Positions 48,777 to 57,721 of a DNA stretch of 64,000 nucleotides are shown piece after piece. The notes under the pieces were generated by a model. The model was not told where the DNA came from, ran no database searches, and worked only from the letters and a program-made list of their open reading frames with translations. Source of the DNA: Heyndrickxia camelliae (lineage in GTDB: Bacteria > Bacillota > Bacilli > Bacillales > Bacillaceae_C); contig NZ_PIQO01000004.1 in assembly GCF_002844575.1 (NCBI RefSeq), positions 186,001-250,000 on the forward strand, in the 5' to 3' direction. Position 1 is the first letter of the stretch; the number at the start of each line of letters is the position of its first letter. The translations under genes and the position numbers were made by a program.

Positions 48777-49208
48777 TTAGAACAATTCCTTTTTAGAATT
48801 TGATAATTCAATGATATAAGAAGTACATTCTTTTATTTTTGAATGATTACGCGAACTAAAAAATTTGTATACGTTACAAAATCCATAGTTCTTCTTATTT
48901 TCTAATATAAAGGTACCGTTTACAGAGCCATCATAGCCGTGAGTAATTATGTTGGTTATGTGCAGTTCCGTTACTTTGTTATGATGCATTTGTTTTAATG
49001 TTTCGACAAAATTCTCCTTCCCGTGAATACGTTTTTTTCCGATTATATTCCATTGAAAATCATCGGTAATATTATCATTAATAGACAGTAAATCGTTTTT
49101 AGCAAAAGCAATGGTTAATTCCTTAAGATGCTGTTTTTTGGGGGCATTTCCACAATCATCGGGGCAAATTATTTTTAAGTTATTGTTTTCGTATGTTCTA
49201 GAATCCAT
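48777..49208 (-). CDS. NTF2-like (SnoaL-type) protein
   Basis: 143 residues. The pattern A-F-A-K-N-D-L-L-S-I-N-D-N-I-T-D-D-F-Q-W-N and G-K-E-N-F-V-E-T-L fits the SnoaL/ketosteroid-isomerase-like cone fold, with an extra N-terminus holding C-P-D-D-C-G-N-A-P-K-K. Substrate unknown. GGGAGGGGAG precedes ATG 49208. Confidence 0.7.
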   Translation of the reverse strand: MDSRTYENNNLKIICPDDCGNAPKKQHLKELTIAFAKNDLLSINDNITDDFQWNIIGKKRIHGKENFVETLKQMHHNKVTELHITNIITHGYDGSVNGTFILENKKNYGFCNVYKFFSSRNHSKIKECTSYIIELSNSKKELF

Positions 49209-49409
49209 TAGACTCCCCTCCCATTTAAAAATTTTTTCGAACAGTCAAAATCAGTTTTGTGTTCCATAATGATTGTAAATCAAAGTAACCACCATGAATA
49301 GTTTCATTTCAATTCTTTACAATCTCATCCATATTTTATCATAAATTATGGGTATTCTTTAAAGCCATTATATACCCCTTCAATGGAATAGAAGTATCGA
49401 AATTCTATA

Positions 49410-49457
49410 TTAAAAAAGCCGCATTTCTCCATGTTTAAATGGAGAAATGCGGCTTTA
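49410..49457 (-). terminator. Strong terminator of the ABC module
   Basis: AAAGCCGCATTTCTCCA pairs perfectly with its complement over an eight-base loop, followed by T6 on the minus strand. Confidence 0.93.
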
Positions 49458-49496
49458 TAGTTTCTACAATAATGTGCCAAAATTAATTTACAAAAT

Positions 49497-51350
49497 TTAT
49501 ATTTTTTTCGGCATAACAATTCCTTTATATAAATGAACTGTAATAAGATAATAAGCCGTGTAAACGGTGAAAAAAATAACAATTGGCAGACAGATGTGAT
49601 AATAAGGATCGATTAAGATAAATCCAAAAATGTTCATTCCTATTAATACATGAGTCATGCCTAGGATTGCTGGAATTAAAAATACGAAGAATAACTCTTT
49701 ATAGATGGACTTCGTTAGTATTTCACGACGGACTCCGATTTTACGAAGCATTTGATACCGGGTAATATCTGATGTTGCCCCAGATAGGATTTTAAACATT
49801 AAACAACTTGCCATCATCGCTAAGAATGCAAACCCTAAAAAGAAACCCATAAATACGGCTCCACTTGAGACAGTGTAAAATTCATGATAGATTTTATATT
49901 TACTTAGTATACCATCCGCTTTAATATCCTTATATTTTACCAACTGCAACTTATCTAGCTTCTTCCACTCTTTTGTATATGCAATAAAATCATCTGTTCT
50001 ACCAGTAAAAATAACCCCTGCTTTGCCTTGTAATTCATGATACATTTTTAGGTCTACAATTTTTATTGGCTTGTTAAAATCATCTATATAAATAGGTTGC
50101 ATATTTATTAAAGCATCTTGCCAATCCTCCGGAATTATAGTATTTTGTTTGTTTTCATGACTATAAGCTGAAACAGATCCCACAGGAAGATTTTTAGAAA
50201 CACGTTTAAGTTTAGCGGTATTTCCCTCACCGCTTCTAACATAAATTAATGGCGGATATTTCTTCAGATCTTCTTTAACATAATAAAAGAATTGGTCGTC
50301 CACTTTATAACGATATTCCCCTTTTTCTTTAAATGGAATGTCATCTAGGATTTTCATCTCCTCCGTTGTTGGGTTATTAATTACTGAATCATATATTTCG
50401 AAACGATCTGCCGAGATCATCGCATTATTTTTAAAGGCCAAGCCACCTGAAATAGCACCTGCACCAAGTGCAATTAGCATGGCTACTGTGGCTAACACCT
50501 TGGTTAAACCGTTGATTCTGAAATTTAATTGTGCAAATGTAAAGGCATTAAGACCTTTTTCGTTGTATGTTTTATTTGCTTTTAGTTTTTTAACAAAAAG
50601 TGGCAAAAATGCTTCAAAAAACAAATACGTACCTGCTGTTGTTGAAAGCATGGCAATCATGATTCCAAGTAATTTCAACTTTTCCAAATAGACCATGGAT
50701 GCATAGCCAATACCTAACAAGATCAGGGAGAAAAGCGCAACTATACCAGTCATTTTTCCTTTAATTAGGATAGAATCTGCGTAAGTATCTCCGTGAACAA
50801 GCTGCAGAATCGAAATTCGCGATAATTTAATACTATTTATAATGGCGGATAGGATAAATAACAAACAGAAGAAGATAAAAGTAACGGTCATCGATGGAAT
50901 GTATATTGCATGATAACCATTCGCAGTAAAATCCAGCTGTTTCATAAGCAACTTGCCAATCCCTTGTGCAAGCCCGGAGCCGACTAAAATCCCAATCAAT
51001 AGTGATGCTGCCCCGATAATGATTATTTCGATAAACATTAGAAGTATAATTTTATTTTTCTTCGCTCCTAATGTTATATACATTCCAAATTCTTTCCGCC
51101 GGAGAGACATCATGAAAGAATTCGCATAAAACATATAGAAAAATGTTATGATAGCCAGTAAAACGGACCCTGTTTGAAAAACATAGCCGATTGACTTAAT
51201 CGTTGTGTTTGCTTCAAGGAATGTTTTATTTAAAGCTAATGTTTGAAACATATAAAAAATGGCAATGGACATAACTAGTCCAACAAGTAAAACAATGTAA
51301 TCTTTTAACTTACTTTTTACTCCTGATATGGAAAGTTTAAATAACATCAT
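49497..51350 (-). CDS. BceB/YxdM-type ABC permease
   Basis: 617 residues with ten membrane segments and a large extracellular domain (about 300-480) between segments 7 and 8, the layout of BceB-type peptide-sensing and detoxifying permeases. F-G-M-Y-I-T-L-G-A-K-K near residue 85 is the FtsX coupling segment. ATG 51350 overlaps the ATPase stop (ATGA). Probably protects against or senses a cationic or cell-wall-active peptide; the actual peptide is not knowable from sequence. Confidence 0.93.
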   Translation of the reverse strand: MMLFKLSISGVKSKLKDYIVLLVGLVMSIAIFYMFQTLALNKTFLEANTTIKSIGYVFQTGSVLLAIITFFYMFYANSFMMSLRRKEFGMYITLGAKKNKIILLMFIEIIIIGAASLLIGILVGSGLAQGIGKLLMKQLDFTANGYHAIYIPSMTVTFIFFCLLFILSAIINSIKLSRISILQLVHGDTYADSILIKGKMTGIVALFSLILLGIGYASMVYLEKLKLLGIMIAMLSTTAGTYLFFEAFLPLFVKKLKANKTYNEKGLNAFTFAQLNFRINGLTKVLATVAMLIALGAGAISGGLAFKNNAMISADRFEIYDSVINNPTTEEMKILDDIPFKEKGEYRYKVDDQFFYYVKEDLKKYPPLIYVRSGEGNTAKLKRVSKNLPVGSVSAYSHENKQNTIIPEDWQDALINMQPIYIDDFNKPIKIVDLKMYHELQGKAGVIFTGRTDDFIAYTKEWKKLDKLQLVKYKDIKADGILSKYKIYHEFYTVSSGAVFMGFFLGFAFLAMMASCLMFKILSGATSDITRYQMLRKIGVRREILTKSIYKELFFVFLIPAILGMTHVLIGMNIFGFILIDPYYHICLPIVIFFTVYTAYYLITVHLYKGIVMPKKI

Positions 51351-52120
51351 GAACCTCCTCTCGCTGATTGAGTACCTATATCTGCAAGTGCATCTAAAAT
51401 TTCTTTATAAAACGCTTCACGTGTACCACTGCGATGAATTTCTTTGTATAATCCCCCGTCACGAATAAATAAAATACGCCGACAATAACTTGCACTAAAC
51501 GCATCATGGGTAACCATTAAGATTGATACACCTTGTTTTTCATTTAAGTTCTCCATTGACCGTAAAAGGCTTGTTGCGTTTTTGGAATCAAGCGCCCCAG
51601 TTGGCTCGTCTGCTAAAATAATGGCTGGCTCATGGACAATTGCACGTGCTGCTGCCGTACGTTGCTTTTGTCCTCCGGAAACCTCTGACGGATATTTACC
51701 AAGAATCGCGGAAATCCCTAATCCCCCTGCTACTTTTTCCACTTTCGGTCCAATCTTTCCTGAAGAGACACCTTGCAGTGAGAGTGGGAGTGCAATATTT
51801 TCATAGATCGTTAAATTTTCAAGTAAGTTGAAGTCTTGAAAAATAAACCCTAACTTTTGAGATCGGAAGTCAGTCAGGTCACTTTGTTTCATCTTCGTAA
51901 TATCCTTGCCGTCAATTTCAACTGTGCCATTTGTAGCTGTATCTAGTGTTGAAATCACATTTAGTAATGTTGTTTTTCCAGAACCGGATGGGCCCATAAT
52001 GCCAACAAATTCCCCTTCTTGAATGGAGAAGGATAATCCTTTTAATGCATGTGATTGGTTTTCGCCTTTTTTTCCATATACTTTTTGTACATTTTTCACA
52101 TTAACAACAAATTTCTTCAT
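51347..52120 (-). CDS. BceA/YxdL-type ABC transporter ATPase
   Basis: 257 residues. Walker A G-P-S-G-S-G-K-T-T, signature V-S-G-G-Q-K-Q-R, Walker B I-I-L-A-D-E-P-T-G-A-L-D, H-switch V-T-H-D. The MacB/BceA subclass. GGAGGTAGG selects ATG 52120 (frame opens at 52135). Between the YxeA-like gene and the permease, in the order of B. subtilis yxd-yxeA clusters but with yxeA first. Confidence 0.94.
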   Translation of the reverse strand: MKKFVVNVKNVQKVYGKKGENQSHALKGLSFSIQEGEFVGIMGPSGSGKTTLLNVISTLDTATNGTVEIDGKDITKMKQSDLTDFRSQKLGFIFQDFNLLENLTIYENIALPLSLQGVSSGKIGPKVEKVAGGLGISAILGKYPSEVSGGQKQRTAAARAIVHEPAIILADEPTGALDSKNATSLLRSMENLNEKQGVSILMVTHDAFSASYCRRILFIRDGGLYKEIHRSGTREAFYKEILDALADIGTQSARGGS

Positions 52121-52138
52121 ATTTCCTACCTCCATAAG

Positions 52139-52498
52139 TTATCTGTTCTTAAGCGTTTCTCTTGCCTTTTCAGGTACATCCTTCTCTGTTACTATCTCGT
52201 ATTCAAAAACATATTTACCTTTTACATGTACTTTCAAATAACTATTTTTGGGGAAATTTTTAACGGAAGACGTTACTTTAATTTCTTCTACCTTTTCTGA
52301 CTCATCTACCCCATCTAATAGGAACATATATCTATGCTCAAAATCAGGGTCGGGTTTTCCTTCTTTATTTACAAGTACATACACGTCCTTTTCTTTAATA
52401 AATGGATTGAATCTATCACGATTTTCCTTTCCAATAAGGAAAAATACGCCGACCCCCATAATAATCACGACGAGTGTTGCAAATAACCATTTTTTCAT
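52139..52498 (-). CDS. YxeA-family secreted/anchored protein
   Basis: 119 residues. N-terminal membrane segment (W-L-F-A-T-L-V-V-I-I-M-G-V-G-V-F-F-L-I) then a soluble domain with Y-V-L-V-N-K-E-G-K-P-D-P and K-N-S-Y-L-K-V-H-V-K-G-K, characteristic of YxeA (DUF1093), whose genes travel with Bce-type transporters. AGGTGG precedes ATG 52498. First gene of the transporter operon, behind candidate response-regulator boxes. Confidence 0.88.
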   Translation of the reverse strand: MKKWLFATLVVIIMGVGVFFLIGKENRDRFNPFIKEKDVYVLVNKEGKPDPDFEHRYMFLLDGVDESEKVEEIKVTSSVKNFPKNSYLKVHVKGKYVFEYEIVTEKDVPEKARETLKNR

Positions 52499-52583
52499 CT
52501 TTTATTTCCACCTTTCTCTACCTATTAAAATTTTTTGATACTCCAAAGTATAAAGTGCGTTCTTTAATAAAAAATGGAAAAAC

Positions 52584-52601
52584 TTCTTAAGGTTTTCTTA
52601 A
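52584..52601 (-). promoter_or_regulatory. Direct-repeat box for the OmpR-type response regulator
   Basis: TTCTTAA-GGTT-TTCTTAA on the plus strand: two seven-base repeats with an 11-base period, the usual form of OmpR-family sites. A leftward -10 (TATACT, 52554-52549) lies about 30 bases away. The same TTTCTTAA word occurs twice before the regulator gene (54939-54946, 54973-54980). Confidence 0.6.
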
Positions 52602-52630
52602 CAGATGAATGAAATGACCATATTTTTGCG

Positions 52631-52660
52631 CAAAAAAAGAACCCTTAAAATGTAAGGGTC
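52631..52660 (-). terminator. Terminator between the two-component genes and the transporter
   Basis: On the minus strand ACCCTTA pairs with TAAGGGT, followed by TCTTTTTTT. It makes the regulator-kinase pair and the yxeA-ABC operon separate transcripts. Confidence 0.85.
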
Positions 52661-52693
52661 CTTGAAAAAACATCCTTTATTTTGGATGATGCA

Positions 52694-54202
52694 TTATTGT
52701 TCTGGTGATATTGGCAACCAAATAATAAATTGGACAACGCCATTTTCATATTCCGCCTTAATCTCTCCTCCTTGCAGTTCTACAATGTTTTTTACTATTG
52801 CAAGGCCAAGTCCTGAACCTTCAGCCACTCTACTTCTTGAATGATCTGTTTTATAAAAACGTTCAAATAGGTTTTCTAACTCTTCTTTGGTAAATTCATC
52901 GCTTTGGTTTGCGATGGATACTTCCAGATAATGCTCATGTCTTTGAAGAAAAACCTGAATATCTCCGTTATCTTTGCTATATTTAATGGCATTCATTAAT
53001 AAATTGTCAAACAGTCGTACCGTTTGTTCTGAATCGACAAAGGCATATAAAAGTTCGTCAGGAAATTTTTTCTCAATGGACAAGCCATGGCTTTCTGCTT
53101 GCGGTGTAATCTCGTCGATTAATTGGCCCAGGAGTTTATTGATGCAGACATCTTGTTGAGTTAAGGACATATTTCCGTCACTAAGCTTTGTATACTCAAA
53201 CAAATCTTCGATTAAATTTTCCAATTGCTGCGATTTTGAAAAAGCAATTTTTATATATTCATTACTTTTTTCTTTATTTTCAAATTTTCCATCACGCAGC
53301 AAGCGTAAATAACCAATGATTGAGGTCAATGGTGTTCTTAAATCATGTGATACATTTGTAATCAATTCATTTTTTTGCTTCTCCAATCTCCGTTCTTTTT
53401 CCATTTTGTTCATTAGTTCTTCCGCCATATTATTAATGTGTTCGGTTAATGAGGCAATTTCATCTTGCCCTTTTTGTTTAATACGAAAACCCAAGTTTCC
53501 TTTTGCAATCTCTTTAACACCATGTGCCATTGCTTCAATCTGTTTCATCTTTCTCTTCGTTATCATGAGAAAAGAAAATATGAAAACAAGCATTCCGATT
53601 AAAAATGGAAAAGGGCCTTCTCTTGTACTATAAGTTACATTCCCTTCTGGAATTCCGCTTACAAACATGTATAAGTTCTTATCTTTAATTGTAAGTGGGT
53701 AAAACGCAATGAACTCTTTGCGCGATTCCCATTCCGGTTCGTCCCCACTTGTATACGTCGGCTGGTTTATAGCAAAGGACATAACATTACTAATGGTATC
53801 ATGAAGATTGATCTGAACTTCCTGTGCTTGTTTTGTTTTATACAATACTTTTCCACTTTCATCCGTCACAAGCACTTTTAAAGCGGTTCTATTTTCTAGT
53901 AATAATTCATTTTGTTCATTGATAAATTTTTTTATCGCTCCCATCGTATTTTCTTTAACGGTTGTTTCTGCTGTAATTTTAGCTTGCCAATTAATACTTT
54001 GCATATCCTGGCTATAATCAATCGTTGCCTTTTTATTTATGTTTTCAAATATTGGCGCTGCTATTCTTGATGCAAAAAAAGCCAATAATGCACAAACAAT
54101 AAAGGTGGTAATTAACTGAATTCTAATACTCCGACTTATTCTGATTATCATTTTTTCAATAAGGCGTTTTATAAAATGAATGGGATTAATTTTCTTTTTC
54201 AA
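52694..54202 (-). CDS. Sensor histidine kinase with extracellular domain (VanS/YclK-like)
   Basis: 502 residues. First membrane helix at about 30-48, extracellular region about 50-210, second helix about 210-230, HAMP, HisKA with H in N-V-S-H-D-L-R-T-P-L-T-S, then HATPase with N-A-I-K-Y and G-L-G-L-A-I. The frame is open to 54382 inside the regulator, but GGGAGTGGGA before TTG 54202 gives the start, with 17 bases overlapping the regulator stop. Most Bce-module kinases are short intramembrane sensors of about 330 residues; this one has a true extracytoplasmic domain. Confidence 0.9.
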   Translation of the reverse strand: MKKKINPIHFIKRLIEKMIIRISRSIRIQLITTFIVCALLAFFASRIAAPIFENINKKATIDYSQDMQSINWQAKITAETTVKENTMGAIKKFINEQNELLLENRTALKVLVTDESGKVLYKTKQAQEVQINLHDTISNVMSFAINQPTYTSGDEPEWESRKEFIAFYPLTIKDKNLYMFVSGIPEGNVTYSTREGPFPFLIGMLVFIFSFLMITKRKMKQIEAMAHGVKEIAKGNLGFRIKQKGQDEIASLTEHINNMAEELMNKMEKERRLEKQKNELITNVSHDLRTPLTSIIGYLRLLRDGKFENKEKSNEYIKIAFSKSQQLENLIEDLFEYTKLSDGNMSLTQQDVCINKLLGQLIDEITPQAESHGLSIEKKFPDELLYAFVDSEQTVRLFDNLLMNAIKYSKDNGDIQVFLQRHEHYLEVSIANQSDEFTKEELENLFERFYKTDHSRSRVAEGSGLGLAIVKNIVELQGGEIKAEYENGVVQFIIWLPISPEQ

Positions 54203-54887
54203 TTTTATATCCCACTCCCCAAACCGTTTTGATATATCTTGGTTTTCTTGGGTTTTCCTCAACTTTTTCACGGATTTTTCGAATATGCACCATGACTGTA
54301 TTGTCTGATTGATAAGACGGTTCTTTCCACACTGTTTCATAAATTTGATCCACACTAAATACGATGCCACGATTCCGGGCAAGAAGTTCTAGAATGGAGA
54401 ACTCTCTTGGCGTTAGTTTTACTTCCTGATCCCCAATCATTACTTCATGTGTCGCTACATTAATTACCATCTCTTCAATTACAATTTCGTTTTCCTTTTG
54501 AACAAAACCACCACTCATCGTCATATACCTGCGGAGCTGCGATTTAATTCGCGCTATCAGTTCTAGTGGATTAAAAGGTTTCGTTACATAGTCGTCTGCT
54601 CCAGTTGTTAATCCCATAATTTTATCCATATCTTGAGTCTTTGCGGAAAGCATAATAATCGGCATTTCCGCTATTTCTCGTACTTTTATACACATATGAA
54701 TACCATCAATTTTAGGCATCATTATATCGAGTACAATTAAATGTACTTCATTATTTCTCAAAATTTCTAGACCTTCTTCACCATCACTAGCAAGTAATAC
54801 TTCGTATCCTTCATTCTTTAAATAGATTGCTATGAGGTCTCTAATCTCCTTTTCATCATCCACTACAAGTATTGTTTCTCTACTCAT
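54186..54887 (-). CDS. OmpR/VanR-type response regulator
   Basis: 233 residues. Receiver domain with V-V-D-D-E-K-E-I, phospho-acceptor D in V-L-D-I-M-M-P and K in V-T-K-P-F-N; winged-helix DNA-binding domain ending V-W-G-V-G-Y-K-I. GGGGGA five bases before ATG 54887 selects this start over ATG-like 54920. First gene of a two-gene operon with the kinase; TTTCTTAA words in its own promoter suggest autoregulation. Confidence 0.94.
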   Translation of the reverse strand: MSRETILVVDDEKEIRDLIAIYLKNEGYEVLLASDGEEGLEILRNNEVHLIVLDIMMPKIDGIHMCIKVREIAEMPIIMLSAKTQDMDKIMGLTTGADDYVTKPFNPLELIARIKSQLRRYMTMSGGFVQKENEIVIEEMVINVATHEVMIGDQEVKLTPREFSILELLARNRGIVFSVDQIYETVWKEPSYQSDNTVMVHIRKIREKVEENPRKPRYIKTVWGVGYKIEKEN

Positions 54888-54938
54888 GAAAAATCCCCCA
54901 ATTGTCAAAAATACCTTCACATGTCAGTTTAAATTAAA

Positions 54939-54980
54939 TTTCTTAAAAAAATAGAGGTTGAATTCTGAAGTATTTCTTAA
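54939..54980 (-). promoter_or_regulatory. Paired TTTCTTAA words upstream of the response regulator
   Basis: TTTCTTAA at 54939-54946 and 54973-54980, 34 bases apart (near three helical turns), the same word as in the box before the yxeA operon. The remaining upstream DNA to 55280 holds no gene I can support. Confidence 0.45.
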
Positions 54981-55288
54981 GATAATAATACATTTTGTAT
55001 AGCTCAAAATACATTTGTAACTTCATAAATTCAATTCTTCTAAATCTTGTTTGGGAAAACCTAGCACTTCAGAAATTTATATAAGGAACTGCCGCTGTTT
55101 GATGCAACAATTCTCCAACTCTCGTAATTATCATACAGTATCATCTCATTTCTGTTATTATTCCGTTAATTAGTTTTATTATATATCAATAGAGTGTACG
55201 CTATTGATATAATTGTAATAGACTGATACATTCATAGTTACGCGTTGTCCAGAAGATTCGTTCATGGAGCAGAAAATTAAAACAGTAT

Positions 55289-55593
55289 TTACTTGACCTG
55301 CTTCCATTGACCAATAGCATTTGCAATGAGCTTTTCCATGCTGCTTCCTTCGCCATGTATATCTTTTACATATTTTGGCCGAACGCCAAGATAGGTTGCC
55401 AGTTCATGCGACGTATAGAATCATTTTCGTTATAGCTCATAAATCCTTCTATATCCTTTGCAGCAAGTCCTGCATCTTTCAGCGCAGTTCATGCTGCGTC
55501 CAAAGCCATATGTATTGGTGTTGTTCCTGATTTTCGGGAACGTCTATTTTCTCCTACCCCTACAATGGCATAACGATCTTTTATATTCTCCAT
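55289..55593 (-). pseudogene. Thiolase (SCP-x-like) N-terminal remnant
   Basis: Starts at ATG 55593 after GGGAGGAAA: R-Y-A-I-V-G-V-G-E, T-T-P-I-H-M-A-L-D-A-A, then TGA (55489-55491), then T-A-L-K-D-A-G-L-A-A-K-D-I-E-G-F; after a frameshift S-H-E-L-A-T-Y-L-G-V-R-P-K-Y and G-S-S-M-E-K-L-I-A-N-A-I-G. The rest of the roughly 380-residue enzyme, including the catalytic Cys region, is missing. A dead acyl-CoA gene. Confidence 0.8.
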
Positions 55594-56013
55594 AAATTTC
55601 CTCCCTTTTTCATTCCATGAAATGTGAGTATGGCAGTACCAGAACCTACTAGTTCTTCCGGTGCCTTTTCAGCAAATAGATCAAACTCTACTAAACGCTT
55701 GTTATCTTTTTCATACACATGTTTCACATTTCCATAACAAGTAAGGGTATCACCTGGTCTTGTTATGGCTCCAAATCTCATTTGAAAGTCGGAAACTTGC
55801 GCTTCATCCCCAGCAAGCTTCTCCTACATATTGTCCTAAAAACCCATAATGAGCATTCCATGTGCAATCACTCCTGGCATGCCAACATTTTTCGCAAAAT
55901 CGGATTGTTCTTTATGATAAATACAAATCACCAAAAAGCTATTAATTTTTTTCATCCATTGGTGAGGAGTCCCCTTCATTTTGGCCAATCCACCACTCTA
56001 CTACTTCAATCAT
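55581..56013 (-). pseudogene. MaoC-like acyl dehydratase remnant
   Basis: Fragments in different frames: D-F-A-K-N-V-G-M-P-G-V-I-A-H-G-M-L-I-M-G-F (MaoC hydratase core), stops, then M-R-F-G-A-I-T-R-P-G-D-T-L-T-C-Y-G-N-V-K to the end at 55581, overlapping the thiolase start. The 5' part (M-I-E-V-V-E-W-W) is separated by stops. Same decayed operon as the thiolase remnant. Confidence 0.75.
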
Positions 56014-56073
56014 ATCTTTGTATGATACCTCCTAGACAATGATTGACTAATAATTATGCATTTATGTAGACAT

Positions 56074-56207
56074 GGAGGCTGGGACATAAGTAAAAAAATC
56101 ATTGGAATTGGTTATAATCTACGAAAGCAAAAACGCATGAAATCAAGGTTTTTAAATTTGATTTCATGCGTTTTTTTTGATTTTCACTGCGTTGTGTCCC
56201 AGCCTCC
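56074..56207. repeat. Nested palindromic repeat element, copy 2
   Basis: Same element as at 7559-7688 and in the same orientation: terminal GGAGGCTGGGACA / TGTCCCAGCCTCC, inner ACGCATGAAATCAA / TTGATTTCATGCGT followed by T8. It differs from copy 1 by only a few substitutions and single-base indels. Here it lies between the decayed MaoC gene and a small membrane protein gene, with no intact gene ending at its edge. Confidence 0.9.
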
Positions 56208-56346
56208 TTCACCTTACTTATTAATAGTCCTGCATGTTGGATGGAGAGTCATTATTTCCCCAATTGTTTTTCGTCCATAACAGAAGGAAATATAAGGAAA
56301 ATATCGAATAGATATATAAGATCCTTTTTTTGATAGGAGTGACAAA

Positions 56347-56823
56347 ATGATTTATTTTATTATTGGTTTAGCGGTACTTATTGTGGTTATCTTGGCTATA
56401 AGGTCTTCGAGAAGGAGAAATGAAGATTCCCGACTAAAGGAATATCACATTTACACATATGTCGTAATGGAAAAAGAAGACGAAGAAGTGTTTGATAATG
56501 CGGATGAAAAATTATGGGAACTTGCAGAAACCTATCCTTTTCTAATTCCTGGCCAAATATTTTGCAGAGAAGATAGATATAACGACACATGGGAAAACGA
56601 TTGGGATGAATTAATTACTAATACCAATTATTCGAAGGAAAAAGAACCTTATTATCTATTTTTTAGTGAACCAATCCAAAACAGAAAAAATGCCCCAAGT
56701 ATTCTATGGGATACGAAAGTATTGGAGACAAACAATATAGAAGAAGTAAGAAAATGGTGTGAAAAATTTGAACAGAATATTTTTAAGGAACAGAGCTCAT
56801 ATGAATACCGAGTAGGTTTATAA
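56347..56823 (+). CDS. Uncharacterised protein with one N-terminal membrane helix
   Basis: 158 residues. Membrane helix at about 2-20 (Y-F-I-I-G-L-A-V-L-I-V-V-I-L-A-I), a basic stop-transfer (R-S-S-R-R-R), then a soluble acidic domain with tryptophans (D-E-K-L-W-E-L-A-E-T-Y, W-E-N-D-W-D-E-L). Family not recognised. TAGGAGTG precedes ATG 56347. A cytosolic-facing domain is likely from the positive charges. Confidence 0.75.
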   Translation: MIYFIIGLAVLIVVILAIRSSRRRNEDSRLKEYHIYTYVVMEKEDEEVFDNADEKLWELAETYPFLIPGQIFCREDRYNDTWENDWDELITNTNYSKEKEPYYLFFSEPIQNRKNAPSILWDTKVLETNNIEEVRKWCEKFEQNIFKEQSSYEYRVGL

Positions 56824-56882
56824 TGTGTAGACTAGTATTTTCATTTTTCGCATAATATATTATGTACAAAGATATATATAAA

Positions 56883-56911
56883 GAACGCCGATGCTATTAC
56901 ATCAGCGTTCA
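56883..56911 (+). terminator. Hairpin after the membrane protein gene
   Basis: GAACGCCGATG pairs with CATCAGCGTTC over a short loop, about 60 bases beyond the stop; there is no clear T run. Confidence 0.5.
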
Positions 56912-57264
56912 GCAACTATTCCGCAAGTAGTGCGGTGGCTCATCGAAGATCCCTTTACCTATAGCATACAAGATGGGTTCCTTTTCTCTTTTTGATTGGT
57001 GTTTGTCTAGTTCTAGCAATATACTCTGCTTTAGTAGAATTTCTGATAGAAACGTTTCTCTAGTAAAATAATAAATCACACAATAAAAGTGCCCAAGACA
57101 TCCTACATGTTTAGTAGAAATTAGGCTGATTTGCGCAACTTAATTCAGCAGAAACATCATGAAAGCTCTGCGCTAAATTTTCCTATAATTATCAAAACCA
57201 CATACATTCTTCCTTAAACTATCTTTCTATGTATACTTACCTGAAAGATAGTTTAATATCTTAC
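56912..57264. other. Intergenic region
   Basis: A+T-rich. CTATCTTTC and GAAAGATAG form an inverted repeat around 57218-57252, just beyond the stop of the small leftward gene, and may be its terminator. No gene supported. Confidence 0.4.
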
Positions 57265-57402
57265 CTATTGTTTTTTAATTGGAGTAACTACTGAGAATAA
57301 ACTTTCCGTAGGATCTGTTACTTTGACCTCGATAATCTTGTATCCGTTTTTTCCGTCTTTACTTTCGTTTGTCCTTGATATTCTCAACTTCATGTCTTCC
57401 AT
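57265..57402 (-). CDS. Small uncharacterised protein
   Basis: A 45-residue ORF, M-E-D-M-K-L-R-I-S-R ... G-Y-K-I-I-E-V-K-V-T-D-P-T-E-S ... K-K-Q, with a strong GGGGGTAAG ribosome binding site six bases before ATG 57402 and a hairpin after the stop. Composition is soluble and beta-strand-like (K-I-I-E-V-K-V). Family not recognised. Confidence 0.6.
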   Translation of the reverse strand: MEDMKLRISRTNESKDGKNGYKIIEVKVTDPTESLFSVVTPIKKQ

Positions 57403-57721
57403 TTTCTTCTTACCCCCGTATTTATAAAATTGCTCACAGTAGGCAGTATATGATGGAATTTAAAATATGTTCATCAATTTTTTAATTAATTTTAAAAATG
57501 GTTCGCCCTAATTTTTGTATGCTTTAAATAAAATCACATAAGTAAATTTTTCTGTTTACCCCTAAATGAAATGCAGTTATAATGAAAATTATGTAATTTC
57601 GGAAATCGAAAGGAAATACAAATAAAATATTGACATTTTATAGGGGGTGTTGATCAAATAACTGGGCAAAGACATTAACACAGGTTTCATTCTAAATATA
57701 TAATCGAAAGGCGAGGAAAAA
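57403..57721. other. Intergenic region before the Bcr/CflA gene
   Basis: Promoters for both divergent genes should lie here. No RNA structure or gene is seen. Confidence 0.4.
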
